Positions 1 to 7,078 of a stretch of 40,622 bases of DNA are shown here, piece after piece. Under the pieces are notes generated by a model. The model searched no databases. It saw only the letters and a program-made list of their open reading frames with translations, and had not been told where the DNA came from. Each line of letters starts with the position of its first letter. Positions within the stretch are counted from its first letter, which is position 1. Source of the DNA: a virus. Made by a program: the position numbers and the translations under genes. Location: the IMG/VR virus record IMGVR_UViG_3300020195_000066, positions 1 through 40,622 of that record. One strand, given 5' to 3'.

Positions 1-150
1 GCTGGAGCAACATACGAGGCATTCATGCAGAATGGTTGGACTGATGAAATGCTAATCGAGCAAGGCTATATGGTTGCTCAACAGCAGATACCAGCTCCGG
101 CAGTCGCGTCACCTACAACGTCTGCCGCTCCTCCGTGGGCCAAAAAATAA
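1..150 (+). CDS. C-terminal fragment of an unidentified phage protein
   Basis: The frame is open from the first base of the window and stops with TAA at 148-150, so only the last 49 residues are seen. The fragment contains GWTDEMLIEQGYM, then a Pro/Ala/Thr-rich tail ending in PPWAKK. I have the impression of similar short tails on phage DNA-metabolism proteins but cannot name the family. It lies just upstream of recombination and replication genes on the same strand, so a role in DNA metabolism is possible by context only. Confidence 0.6.
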   Translation, partial: AGATYEAFMQNGWTDEMLIEQGYMVAQQQIPAPAVASPTTSAAPPWAKK

Positions 151-200
151 TCTTCAATGAACTGATTGAGACCGGCGTGAAGCCGGTCTCAAAGGAGAGT

Positions 201-599
201 ATGAAAATTTCATACAATAAAGAACAGATAAGACGACCTTTATCTTGTCATAATTGCAATAGCTGGAGTATTCGTTTAATTGATCTCAGAAATAAAAATC
301 CAAGTATAGCAATTCATCAATGGACTTTAGCTTATTATTGTGATGAATGTAATGCAAGCGTGACAACAAGAAATCTCACATCAATACCTCTCGGGTTTAT
401 GGCTCGTAGGCCAGTTCGTGCTCTTCGTCAAAGAGCTCATGTTGTTTTCGATTGCTATTGGAAGAGAAAAAAGATGCAACGATTTCAAGCATATCATTGG
501 CTATGTACGGTATTAGAAATTCCCGAAAACGAATGCCATATTGCGATGTTTGATGAAGGTCTTTGCCAAAAAGTTATTGAACTCTGTGAGATGAAATGA
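201..599 (+). CDS. Zinc-finger-containing protein (DUF3268-like)
   Basis: This is a 132-residue protein with two CxxC pairs near the N-terminus (CHNC, then CDEC about 35 residues later) that can hold one zinc. It continues with IPLGFMARRPVRALRQRAH, a Trp-rich segment, and CHIAMFDEGLCQKVIELC. This order (zinc ribbon, PLG motif, basic helix, ECHIxxFD) matches my recollection of the DUF3268 zinc-finger family, common beside phage replication genes. Function is unknown; nucleic-acid binding is likely. The frame is open from a GTG at 135, but ATG 201 has a good Shine-Dalgarno (aaaggagag) and gives the family-like N-terminus. The stop overlaps the next start (ATGA), implying translational coupling to the nuclease. 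Confidence 0.8.
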   Translation: MKISYNKEQIRRPLSCHNCNSWSIRLIDLRNKNPSIAIHQWTLAYYCDECNASVTTRNLTSIPLGFMARRPVRALRQRAHVVFDCYWKRKKMQRFQAYHWLCTVLEIPENECHIAMFDEGLCQKVIELCEMK

Positions 600-1522
600 A
601 CAACATTAAAATCCCTCGAAAGCCGCATTTAGCTCTTGAAACATTGAAATTGATAAATGACAGCATTGAAGCAGATCAAGGGGCTCGTTTCCGCAGTCTG
701 CAGAAAAAATACATGAACATGGCCACTGATCCATTTGACGACAGTCCACACGAGCCTCGCTCGCATATGGGCGCTTCTATTATTGGAAGTGATTGCGAAC
801 GTGCAATCTGGTACGGATGGCGATGGGCCGATGCTAAGTTATTCAGCGGCCAGATGCTTCGTTTATTTAATCGCGGACATCTTGAAGAACCAAGAATGAT
901 GGCTATGCTTGAGCTTATAGGATGTGAAGTATGGAGCCAAGATAGTGATGGTAACCAATGGCGCATCTTTGGATATAAAGGTCACTATGGCGGCGGCACA
1001 GATGCAATCATCCGTGGCATCCCAGAAATGCAGAATGAAGTGCTGCTCACAGAGTGTAAGACTCACAATGCTAAATCATTCTCTGCACTTGTAGATAAAG
1101 GTGTTCGAGCCGCCAAGTTCCAACATTTTGTGCAGATGCAGCAATACATGTTTGGCCTTTCATTATTTCATGGTCTTTACATGGCAACGAACAAAGACAC
1201 AGACGAATTGTATTTAGAGATAGTCTATTTTGACATAGATATCGCAAGTATCTATTTCGAAAGAGCAGAAAGGCTAATCGATTCGCAACAGTTACCAAAA
1301 AAAATAAGTCAAGATTCTTCTTTCTGGAAATGTAAATTCTGTGATTTTCAGAACGTATGCCACAATAAGAAGATCCCTTTGAAGACTTGCCGCACATGTG
1401 TTCATTCTAAAGTAATGGAAGAAGGTAAGTGGGCTTGTGGATTCCATGGTAAGTTTTTGACTAAACACGAGCAGATGGCTGGTTGCAGTCACCATTCTTT
1501 AATGCACACTCTAAAATTATGA
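596..1522 (+). CDS. PD-(D/E)XK exonuclease, RecB/Cas4-like
   Basis: This 308-residue protein is probably a DNA exonuclease for phage recombination or replication. Nuclease core: an N-terminal Cys in GSDCERAIWYGW (Cys67), GHLEE near residue 95, GGGTD with Asp136, TECK with Glu153 and Lys155, and QHFVQMQQYMFG (residues 176 onward, the QxxxY-type motif). After about residue 240 a cysteine cluster follows (CKFCDFQNVCH, then CRTC, C and C), which together with Cys67 could hold an iron-sulfur cluster as in Cas4/AddB-type nucleases, or zinc. It is coupled by ATGA overlaps to the zinc-finger gene before it and the helicase after it, suggesting a nuclease-helicase pair. The motifs are directly visible; the cofactor is inferred. 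Confidence 0.82.
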   Translation: MNNIKIPRKPHLALETLKLINDSIEADQGARFRSLQKKYMNMATDPFDDSPHEPRSHMGASIIGSDCERAIWYGWRWADAKLFSGQMLRLFNRGHLEEPRMMAMLELIGCEVWSQDSDGNQWRIFGYKGHYGGGTDAIIRGIPEMQNEVLLTECKTHNAKSFSALVDKGVRAAKFQHFVQMQQYMFGLSLFHGLYMATNKDTDELYLEIVYFDIDIASIYFERAERLIDSQQLPKKISQDSSFWKCKFCDFQNVCHNKKIPLKTCRTCVHSKVMEEGKWACGFHGKFLTKHEQMAGCSHHSLMHTLKL

Positions 1523-3216
1523 AAGAACGAGATTATCAAATTGCAGCTGTAGATTCTATATTCAATTGGTTCACAGAAAATGATACAAACCCATTGATTG
1601 CTATGCCGACTGGTACTGGCAAAAGCATTGTCATTGCATCTTTCTTAAAAAGAATGTTTGCGGAGTTTCCAAATCAACGAGTTATAAAACTTACTCACGT
1701 TAAAGAACTTATCGCTCAGAATTTTGATAAACTGATGCGAATTTGGCCAACGGCCCCGGCCGGCATATATTCTGCAGGGTTAAAAAGACGTGATATAAAT
1801 CGCAAAATTATATTCGGCGGAATAGCTTCCGTTATCAAAAATGCAACACTGTTCGGGCATATTGATCTTGTCATAATAGATGAAGCTCATATGGTGTCAC
1901 CTAAAGATAAAACAAGATATCATAAATTTATCAATGACCTTAAAAAAGTAAATCCTCACGTCAAAGTTATCGGTTTGACTGCTACACCTTTTCGACTTGG
2001 TCAGGGAATGCTGACTCACGGTAAGGAACCGCTCTTTGGAGGAATTTGTTTTGATCTTTGCAGTCGTGAAGCATTTAATTGGATGATTGATAATGGGTAT
2101 CTTTGTAGGTTAGTCCCAAGGCCTACAGAGACTATTTATGATTTGAGTAAAGTGTCCACAGTGGGTGGCGACTACAACCAGCAACAGTTAGCTCAAGTAA
2201 TGGATCAAGATTACCTCACGCGAAGAGCTGTTCTAGAAACAATGAGAGTGGGCAAAGATCGTAAATCTTGGCTAGTTTTCGCGTCTGGCATCAACCATGC
2301 GATAAACACCACTCGTATTCTAAATGAATATGGAGTCAAAGCTGTATGTATTCATTCGAAAATGAGTTCAGAAGAAAGAGATAACAATATCTCTAAATAC
2401 CTTTCTGGTCATTATAGTGCAATGGTCAACAACGGTATCTTGACCACAGGTTTTGACCATCCTGCACTAGATCTCATTGTAATGCTTCGAGCTACAAAAT
2501 CTGCTCAACTTTGGGTGCAGATGTTAGGACGTGGCGCGCGACCCTGCTTCATAGAAGGTTATGACCTTGAAACTGTGGACGGAAGGTTGAGTTCAATTTA
2601 TTTCAGTGACAAAAAAGACTGCTTGGTATTAGATTTTGCCGGCAATGCTCTAAGACTTGGTCCAATCAATGATCCTGTACTTCCAAAGCATAAGTCTAAG
2701 AAAGACGGGTCTTGTCCTGTCAAACTCTGTCCTGCTTGTAACACTTATAATCATTCAAGAGCTCGTTTTTGTGAATTCTGTAAATATGAATTTCCAGTTT
2801 GTTTTGATCTCGATCTTGAGGCTTCTAATGCAAATTTAGTCGCACCGGATAAACCAGATCAACCAGCAATCGTGTATGATGTGTTTAATGTGAGTTTAAT
2901 TCAATACCGAACCCATCAAAAGACAGGCTCTCCTCCGAGCATGTTAGTCAGTTATTATGTCAATAATGGATTAAGGATGTTCAAAAAATGGATCTGCTTT
3001 GAGCATCCTGGAGTTGCTGGACGTAAGGCTAAAGAATGGTGGGCGATACATTCAGATGCAGAACCACCGGAAACAGTAGAACAAGCTCTTCAAAGAACCA
3101 ATGAATTAAAACAACCGAAGACCATTAAAGTTTGGATCAATACTAAATATCCGGAGATCGTGAGTTATGAGTTCTCAACGAACATGGCAGATGGCAAACC
3201 AACAATTTCAAGTTGA
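1519..3216 (+). CDS. DEAD/DEAH-box superfamily 2 helicase
   Basis: This is a 565-residue ATP-dependent nucleic-acid helicase. The visible SF2 motifs are Walker A AMPTGTGKS (residues 28-36), DEAH at 121-124, GLTATPFR at 152-159, HSKM, motif V LTTGFDHPALD and motif VI QLWVQMLGRGARP. This resembles the UvsW/RecG-like or type III restriction-like helicases common in phages. A four-cysteine zinc ribbon (CPACNTYNHSRARFCEFC) follows the second RecA-like domain, and then comes a C-terminal domain I do not recognise. The frame is open further upstream, but ATG 1519 overlaps the nuclease stop (ATGA) and places the Q-motif (RDYQ) at the N-terminus. It probably acts in replication initiation, branch migration or recombination with the preceding nuclease. 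Confidence 0.88.
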   Translation: MKERDYQIAAVDSIFNWFTENDTNPLIAMPTGTGKSIVIASFLKRMFAEFPNQRVIKLTHVKELIAQNFDKLMRIWPTAPAGIYSAGLKRRDINRKIIFGGIASVIKNATLFGHIDLVIIDEAHMVSPKDKTRYHKFINDLKKVNPHVKVIGLTATPFRLGQGMLTHGKEPLFGGICFDLCSREAFNWMIDNGYLCRLVPRPTETIYDLSKVSTVGGDYNQQQLAQVMDQDYLTRRAVLETMRVGKDRKSWLVFASGINHAINTTRILNEYGVKAVCIHSKMSSEERDNNISKYLSGHYSAMVNNGILTTGFDHPALDLIVMLRATKSAQLWVQMLGRGARPCFIEGYDLETVDGRLSSIYFSDKKDCLVLDFAGNALRLGPINDPVLPKHKSKKDGSCPVKLCPACNTYNHSRARFCEFCKYEFPVCFDLDLEASNANLVAPDKPDQPAIVYDVFNVSLIQYRTHQKTGSPPSMLVSYYVNNGLRMFKKWICFEHPGVAGRKAKEWWAIHSDAEPPETVEQALQRTNELKQPKTIKVWINTKYPEIVSYEFSTNMADGKPTISS

Positions 3217-3367
3217 TCATCTTTTGTGGAAGACTTGTTTGAACTGCCATCATGCTGAAATACGTGATAATAATCACACTGGCATGTGTTTGAAGCACGC
3301 AGTTATTCCACCTCTTGAAGTAATCGTGGTCGGTTGTACTGACCATTTCGATCATATTCCATTTTAA
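3167..3367 (+). CDS. Small Cys/His-rich protein, unknown function
   Basis: This 66-residue protein overlaps the helicase 3' end by 50 bp in another frame. It carries CLNCHHAEI, then MCLKH and a later Cys, which could form a small zinc site. GGAG at 3153-3156 supports ATG 3167; an internal ATG at 3191 (MANQQF) would give 58 residues. The protein-like composition past the helicase stop and the promoter that follows make it a real gene. No function is assignable. Confidence 0.6.
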   Translation: MSSQRTWQMANQQFQVDHLLWKTCLNCHHAEIRDNNHTGMCLKHAVIPPLEVIVVGCTDHFDHIPF

Positions 3368-3369
3368 GC

Positions 3370-3398
3370 TTGCAAAAGCTAAATGATTTCTCTATACT
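3370..3398 (+). promoter_or_regulatory. Sigma70-type promoter
   Basis: TTGCAA (3370-3375), a 17-bp spacer and TATACT (3393-3398) form a good sigma70 match. It lies between the Cys-rich ORF and the 62-aa ORF, whose RBS (GAGG at 3415-3418) follows. A short AGCTT-GCAA-AAGCT hairpin (3367-3380) overlaps the -35 element. It would drive the genes at 3426-4284. Confidence 0.65.
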
Positions 3399-3425
3399 GG
3401 TAATAGTAACAGAGCGAGGTAATTT

Positions 3426-3614
3426 ATGGATATTTTAAGAGCACGACTTCTTCTTGAACGGATAGCCAATTTACATCCAACAGTCGAAAGAATTGGTGAC
3501 GGAATGCTGAAATATATCATCATTGAAGCTCAAGAAGCTCTAAAACCAAAAATAATCATATCGCTCGGCGAAAAGATTATAATGAAGCAAGTGATATTAA
3601 CCGATGAAGAATGA
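3426..3614 (+). CDS. Small protein of unknown function (62 aa)
   Basis: A short, mostly helical protein with GAGG eight bases before the ATG and a good promoter upstream. It has no cysteines, membrane segment or motif that I recognise. Its end overlaps the start of the next gene by 11 bp, so the two are probably translated together. Confidence 0.55.
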   Translation: MDILRARLLLERIANLHPTVERIGDGMLKYIIIEAQEALKPKIIISLGEKIIMKQVILTDEE

Positions 3615-4284
3615 TCGTGCTTATTGGGTCATGACAATTGGTCGTAGAGCTCAGCCGACTATAAATAAATGTATCGGTATTGATTGTTCTACAATGCAAT
3701 TTCATATAACTGGTAATCATCTTTTGGTCGAGACTTACATGCTTGCCCACTGCAAAGGATGGTTCGTTGTTGTGGACACAACTCTGCCGAAGAACTTTGA
3801 AGTATTAAGCCTCGCAGAATTACGTGAGTTATATCTTAATTCTTTCGGGCATCAAGCCGCAGTCTCAAAGACAATTGATCAATTGTGTATCGATCTACAA
3901 GAAGCCTCAGTTGACGTCCAAGTTTGTACTTGGACTCAAGTGCAATTGAATCAACTTTTTAATACTCGGCGCGCTCAAGAGGTGATTACTTTGGCACCAC
4001 TGCCAAAACCCATTAAAGTTCTGGCAATTGTGGGCAACGCGCGCGCGCACACGGCTAGGACAGGCAACACCAGCGGCCACCCTACACCCCAAGCGCGCCC
4101 CAAGCCATACACGGCTACAGGGCGCGTCTGGGAGCTTTGTGATAAAGCGTTTGAAGTCGTTTCTTCTGTAACAGATTGGAAAAGTTTCAAGAAGTCAGTT
4201 CTTGCTAGTTGTTCGAAAGAGTTAATCAATGAATCGACTGGCTCTGTTCAGTTTGGAAAATGGAAACTCAACAAAGGTCTTTAA
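3604..4284 (+). CDS. Protein with C-terminal domain shared with the gene at 4389
   Basis: This 226-residue protein has three parts. Residues 1-135 form a globular domain (YWVMTIGRRAQPTINKCIG at the start) that I do not recognise. Residues about 140-170 are a Gly/Ala/Pro/Thr-rich linker encoded by unusually GC-rich DNA (4034-4131). The last 55 residues, from TGRVWELCDKA to VQFGKWKLNKGL, match the domain of the next gene (TGKVWEIADG ... TQFGRWRAYHGL). The shared domain looks like a small helical, possibly DNA-binding unit. The linker composition suggests an acquired or expanded segment. Function is unknown. Confidence 0.65.
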   Translation: MKNDRAYWVMTIGRRAQPTINKCIGIDCSTMQFHITGNHLLVETYMLAHCKGWFVVVDTTLPKNFEVLSLAELRELYLNSFGHQAAVSKTIDQLCIDLQEASVDVQVCTWTQVQLNQLFNTRRAQEVITLAPLPKPIKVLAIVGNARAHTARTGNTSGHPTPQARPKPYTATGRVWELCDKAFEVVSSVTDWKSFKKSVLASCSKELINESTGSVQFGKWKLNKGL

Positions 4285-4301
4285 TAGGATCCAAATAGTG
4301 C

Positions 4302-4330
4302 TTGACAGGTCAAAAGAATTAAGTTATAGT
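4302..4330 (+). promoter_or_regulatory. Strong sigma70-type promoter
   Basis: TTGACA (4302-4307), a 17-bp spacer and TATAGT (4325-4330): a consensus -35 and a 5-of-6 -10. It lies in the 104-bp gap before the 124-aa gene and is among the best sigma70 matches in the window. Confidence 0.8.
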
Positions 4331-4336
4331 TCCATT

Positions 4337-4362
4337 ACGACCTAAATAGAAAGGTCGTTTTT
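4337..4362 (+). promoter_or_regulatory. Leader hairpin with U-run (possible attenuator)
   Basis: ACGACCT (4337-4343) and AGGTCGT (4352-4358) form a perfect 7-bp stem with an 8-nt loop, running into five T. It starts only about 7 bp after the -10 element, at the very 5' end of the expected transcript and before the RBS AGGAG (4376-4380). It could terminate prematurely or protect the mRNA 5' end; the sequence alone does not tell which. Confidence 0.5.
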
Positions 4363-4388
4363 CAATCATCTAATTAGGAGTTGTAATC

Positions 4389-4763
4389 ATGGCAAAGAAG
4401 AAAGTTGTCTCTGCAGATGCAGTCGTTGGACCCGTCGGTACTCCAGTTGCCGATTCACACGGCATCGTTGCCGGTGACACTGTAGACATCCCCAAGGATA
4501 CGAAGAACGGAATTACCCGGCCGACCGCTGGAACTGCCACTGGAAAAGTCTGGGAAATTGCCGACGGTATTAGCTACGAAACGAACGTGGCTGCAACTCG
4601 AAAACCGGTCCTGGAAGCCTGCAAGTCAGCAGGGATCAACGACTCCACCGCTCAAACTCAGTTCGGCCGCTGGCGCGCTTATCATGGTCTAGTGACAGCA
4701 CGTTCAGCCAAAGTTGCAGGTACTCCGGTTGCTCCGGTTGCTCCGGTTGCCACTGTCGAATAA
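4389..4763 (+). CDS. Small protein with TGxVWE...QFGxW domain, probably abundant
   Basis: This 124-residue protein starts at an ATG with AGGAG eight bases upstream, behind a consensus promoter. Residues about 1-45 are low complexity. Residues about 50-105 form the domain shared with the previous gene: TGKVWEIADG, RKPVLEACKSAGINDST and TQFGRWRAYHGL. The tail is (APV) repeats. The conserved Trp/Arg pattern resembles small phage and plasmid proteins of unknown role; a helical DNA-binding function is my inference. It is richer in GC than its neighbours, and its promoter and terminator make it a monocistronic, likely highly expressed unit. Confidence 0.75.
   Translation: MAKKKVVSADAVVGPVGTPVADSHGIVAGDTVDIPKDTKNGITRPTAGTATGKVWEIADGISYETNVAATRKPVLEACKSAGINDSTAQTQFGRWRAYHGLVTARSAKVAGTPVAPVAPVATVE
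4723..4749 (+). repeat. Three perfect tandem 9-bp repeats (CTCCGGTTG)
   Basis: CTCCGGTTG occurs three times end to end and encodes the APV repeats of the C-terminal tail. Such in-frame repeats can change number by slippage without breaking the frame. Confidence 0.9.
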
Positions 4764-4794
4764 TTAAAAACTTTAATGCACTAGAACAAAAAAT

Positions 4795-4818
4795 GGCCGC
4801 GCAAGCGGCCTTTTTTTT
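4795..4818 (+). terminator. Intrinsic terminator
   Basis: A perfect GC-only 6-bp stem (GGCCGC / GCGGCC) with GCAA tetraloop, followed by eight T. It ends the 124-aa gene transcript 32 bp after its stop codon and separates it from the queE promoter. Confidence 0.95.
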
Positions 4819-4832
4819 CTTCTAAAAATCAC

Positions 4833-4869
4833 TTGTATGTAAAGTGAGAATAGTGTAAAATAGTATAAT
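4833..4869 (+). promoter_or_regulatory. Promoter region of the 7-deazaguanine operon
   Basis: TTGTAT (4833-4838) with a 17-bp spacer to TAAAAT (4856-4861), and a second -10 candidate, consensus TATAAT, at 4864-4869. Which -10 is used is unclear. It lies just downstream of a strong terminator and upstream of queE, so the operon needs its own promoter here. Confidence 0.6.
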
Positions 4870-4887
4870 GTTCTCAATGGAGTTATT

Positions 4888-5595
4888 ATGAATAATCAAG
4901 CACCAGAAAAACCCATTCATCGTGATACTGTAATAGATCTTGTATCAATTTTTAGAACGATACAAGGTGAAGGCCCATTTGCTGGAACTCCTGCTGTATT
5001 CGTTAGATTAGCTGGATGCAATCTACAATGCCCACAATGTGATACCCAGTATACCAAAGGCAGGTATCAAGCTACTCCTCATCATATCCTCGAAAAAGTT
5101 CAAGCTGAAACAAGCAGATCAAATTTTGTTGTTATCACTGGTGGTGAACCATTCAGGCAGAACATCTTGCCTCTATGTAATTTGCTCATATCCAAAGGCT
5201 TCAGAGTTCAAATTGAAACGAACGGAACTCTCGCTCCCGAGGATATTGAAGGATTTTGCAAGATTAAAAGTTCTGGTCAATTCAGTGTAGTCTGTAGTCC
5301 AAAGACTGGAAAAGTTGCTTCGAATCTTGAGCAATTTATTACTGCATACAAATACGTCTTGAGTGCAGATTCAATGAATCATCAAGATGGATTGCCTTTA
5401 CGAGCTCTAAATCACCCCGCTAATCCACAAGTCGCGCGACCGCATCTTGGATTTTCTGGTCCAGTATTTATCCAGCCAGTTGATGTAGAAATTGATTCTG
5501 AAAACCAACGGCATTTAGATGCAACCATTCGTTCTGCGATGAAGCATGGATATACTCTGTGTCTTCAAATTCATAAAATCATCGGCTTGGAGTAA
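4888..5595 (+). CDS. queE: 7-carboxy-7-deazaguanine synthase, radical SAM
   Basis: This 235-residue enzyme converts 6-carboxy-tetrahydropterin to 7-carboxy-7-deazaguanine (CDG) using SAM and a [4Fe-4S] cluster. The cluster motif CNLQCPQC (Cys44, Cys48, Cys51; CxxxCxxC) follows SIFRTIQGEGPFAGTPAVF, the QueE signature. GGEP at 85-88 is the SAM-binding motif and IETNGT follows. The length matches the family. It is the first gene of an operon with queC, queD, folE and dpdA, so the product is directed to DNA modification rather than tRNA queuosine. The RBS is GGAG eight bases before the ATG. Confidence 0.95.
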   Translation: MNNQAPEKPIHRDTVIDLVSIFRTIQGEGPFAGTPAVFVRLAGCNLQCPQCDTQYTKGRYQATPHHILEKVQAETSRSNFVVITGGEPFRQNILPLCNLLISKGFRVQIETNGTLAPEDIEGFCKIKSSGQFSVVCSPKTGKVASNLEQFITAYKYVLSADSMNHQDGLPLRALNHPANPQVARPHLGFSGPVFIQPVDVEIDSENQRHLDATIRSAMKHGYTLCLQIHKIIGLE

Positions 5596-5598
5596 TTC

Positions 5599-6384
5599 AT
5601 GAAAAAGAAAGTCCTTATTGTCTTTTCTGGAGGACAAGATTCTACAACCTGCCTGTTCTTAGCTAAAAAATTAGAATATGATATTCATACACTGACTTTT
5701 GATTATGGTCAACGTCATAAATGTGAGATTGAAGCTGCCAATTTTATCGTCGGGCTTGCTGGCGTGAACCCAGAGCAACATGAAGTAGTCAAATTGGGTG
5801 ATGATATTCTGAAAAGCACTTCCCCTCTTGTCAGCAATGCTGAACTTGAACAATATAAAGATCATCACTCGTTGCCAGGAGGACTTGAGAAGACTTTCGT
5901 TCCAATGCGCAATCAATTATTCTTGACAATTGCTGCGAATCGTGCTTATGCCCTCGGTATATCCACAATCATAACTGGAGTATGCCAAGAAGATTCAGGT
6001 GGATATCCAGATTGTAAGCAAGGTTTTATCGATCTATTTGAAAAGACTACAATTCGTGGAACTTTCACTGATGGAGCCTTCGAAGTACGAACTCCGTTAA
6101 TGTATCTATCAAAAGCACAGACTTGTCGTCTGGCATGGATTACACCTGGAGCATATAGTGCTCTAGCTTTCAGTCATACAGGATATGATGGTGTATATCC
6201 GCCGACTGGTAAAGATCATGCGACATTACTTCGAGCCAAAGGATTTGAAGAAGCAAATCTTCCAGACCCTTTAGTTTTGCGTGCGTGGTACAGAGGTCTA
6301 ATGGATGTACCTAATACAGTCAATTACGGTTCTGAGCTAATTGAAAAGGCGATGGACTTTATTCAGAATGAAGTAATGTTATGA
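5599..6384 (+). CDS. queC: QueC-like 7-cyano-7-deazaguanine synthase lacking zinc cysteines
   Basis: A 261-residue PP-loop ATPase that in the family turns CDG plus ammonia into preQ0, through the amide ADG. The PP-loop VFSGGQDSTT (residues 8-17), TFDYGQRH, FVPMRNQLFLTIAA and GVCQEDSGGYPDC are typical QueC. In E. coli QueC the C-terminal third has four zinc cysteines (TCYNG plus GCGHCAAC). Here the same region reads HTGYDGVYPPTGKDHATLLR and all four are gone. Asp/His or another fold element may replace the metal, or the enzyme may stop at a different product. It begins 3 bp after queE and its stop overlaps the next start (ATGA). Confidence 0.88.
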   Translation: MKKKVLIVFSGGQDSTTCLFLAKKLEYDIHTLTFDYGQRHKCEIEAANFIVGLAGVNPEQHEVVKLGDDILKSTSPLVSNAELEQYKDHHSLPGGLEKTFVPMRNQLFLTIAANRAYALGISTIITGVCQEDSGGYPDCKQGFIDLFEKTTIRGTFTDGAFEVRTPLMYLSKAQTCRLAWITPGAYSALAFSHTGYDGVYPPTGKDHATLLRAKGFEEANLPDPLVLRAWYRGLMDVPNTVNYGSELIEKAMDFIQNEVML

Positions 6385-6620
6385 CTGATCTATACATGTC
6401 AAGAAGGTCAAGAAGGATGCCCAAAATGTTTAGAAATGAAGTTGATCTAAAAACATTACCTTCTAAAGAAGGATGGTATTTCTGGTCCGAATGGGGAGCT
6501 GAAGTTCTAATATACAAAAAAGATCGAGGAAAGAAATTGTTCGTAACGCCACCAAACGGCGTCGAAATCGAGATCAAACCAACCATCGCAGGAAAATTTA
6601 AATTTAGGAGAGGCAAATGA
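6381..6620 (+). CDS. Small basic protein inside the deazaguanine operon
   Basis: This 79-residue protein begins with a basic stretch (SRRSRRMPKMFRNE) and contains EGWYFWSEWGAEVLIYKKD and VEIEIKPTIAGKFKFRRGK, which looks like a small beta-barrel. It is joined to queC and queD by ATGA overlaps on both sides, so it is surely translated. I know no family for it. Its place between two biosynthetic genes suggests an accessory role in making or inserting the modified base, but this rests on context only. Confidence 0.75.
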   Translation: MTDLYMSRRSRRMPKMFRNEVDLKTLPSKEGWYFWSEWGAEVLIYKKDRGKKLFVTPPNGVEIEIKPTIAGKFKFRRGK

Positions 6621-7078
6621 CCACTGTTATCACGAGATATCATGATATTTCCACAGGCCACCGAGTACACGGTCATGAATCAAAATGTGCCAATCTTCAT
6701 GGACACAATTACAGAATTCATTTCACTGTAATGTCAAGGAAAAATCAGTTAGATACGATAGGACGTGTCGTAGACTTTTCTGTAGTGAAAACTACTCTTT
6801 GCGAATGGCTCGAGTACAATTGGGATCATAAATTCCTTATCTGGTCTCAAGATCCTATTGTGCCTCTTCTCATGTCACTTGATGAGTTTTCAAAAAAGCA
6901 AAGGTATCAAAAAGATTATGGGATTGTTCAAGTCCCATTCAACCCGACTGCGGAAAATATGGCTCAATATCTTGTTGATTTTATTGGTCCAAAACTGCTC
7001 ACACCCGATCTCGTTCTAATTGAAGTCAAGATTGAAGAGACTGCCAAATGTTCAGTCACATATGTCAAGGAATTTTGA
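6617..7078 (+). CDS. queD: 6-carboxy-5,6,7,8-tetrahydropterin synthase
   Basis: This 153-residue zinc enzyme converts 7,8-dihydroneopterin triphosphate to 6-carboxy-tetrahydropterin, the QueE substrate. The zinc histidines are His15, His28 and His30 (TGHRVHGH and NLHGHNY), with the catalytic Cys24 in ESKCANLHGH. WDHKFL supplies the active-site Asp/His pair and IEETAKCSV the glutamate near the C-terminus. It is a little longer than the typical 120 residues because of an insertion around LIWSQDPIVPLLMSLDEFSK. Starts and stops overlap both neighbours. Confidence 0.95.
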   Translation: MTTVITRYHDISTGHRVHGHESKCANLHGHNYRIHFTVMSRKNQLDTIGRVVDFSVVKTTLCEWLEYNWDHKFLIWSQDPIVPLLMSLDEFSKKQRYQKDYGIVQVPFNPTAENMAQYLVDFIGPKLLTPDLVLIEVKIEETAKCSVTYVKEF

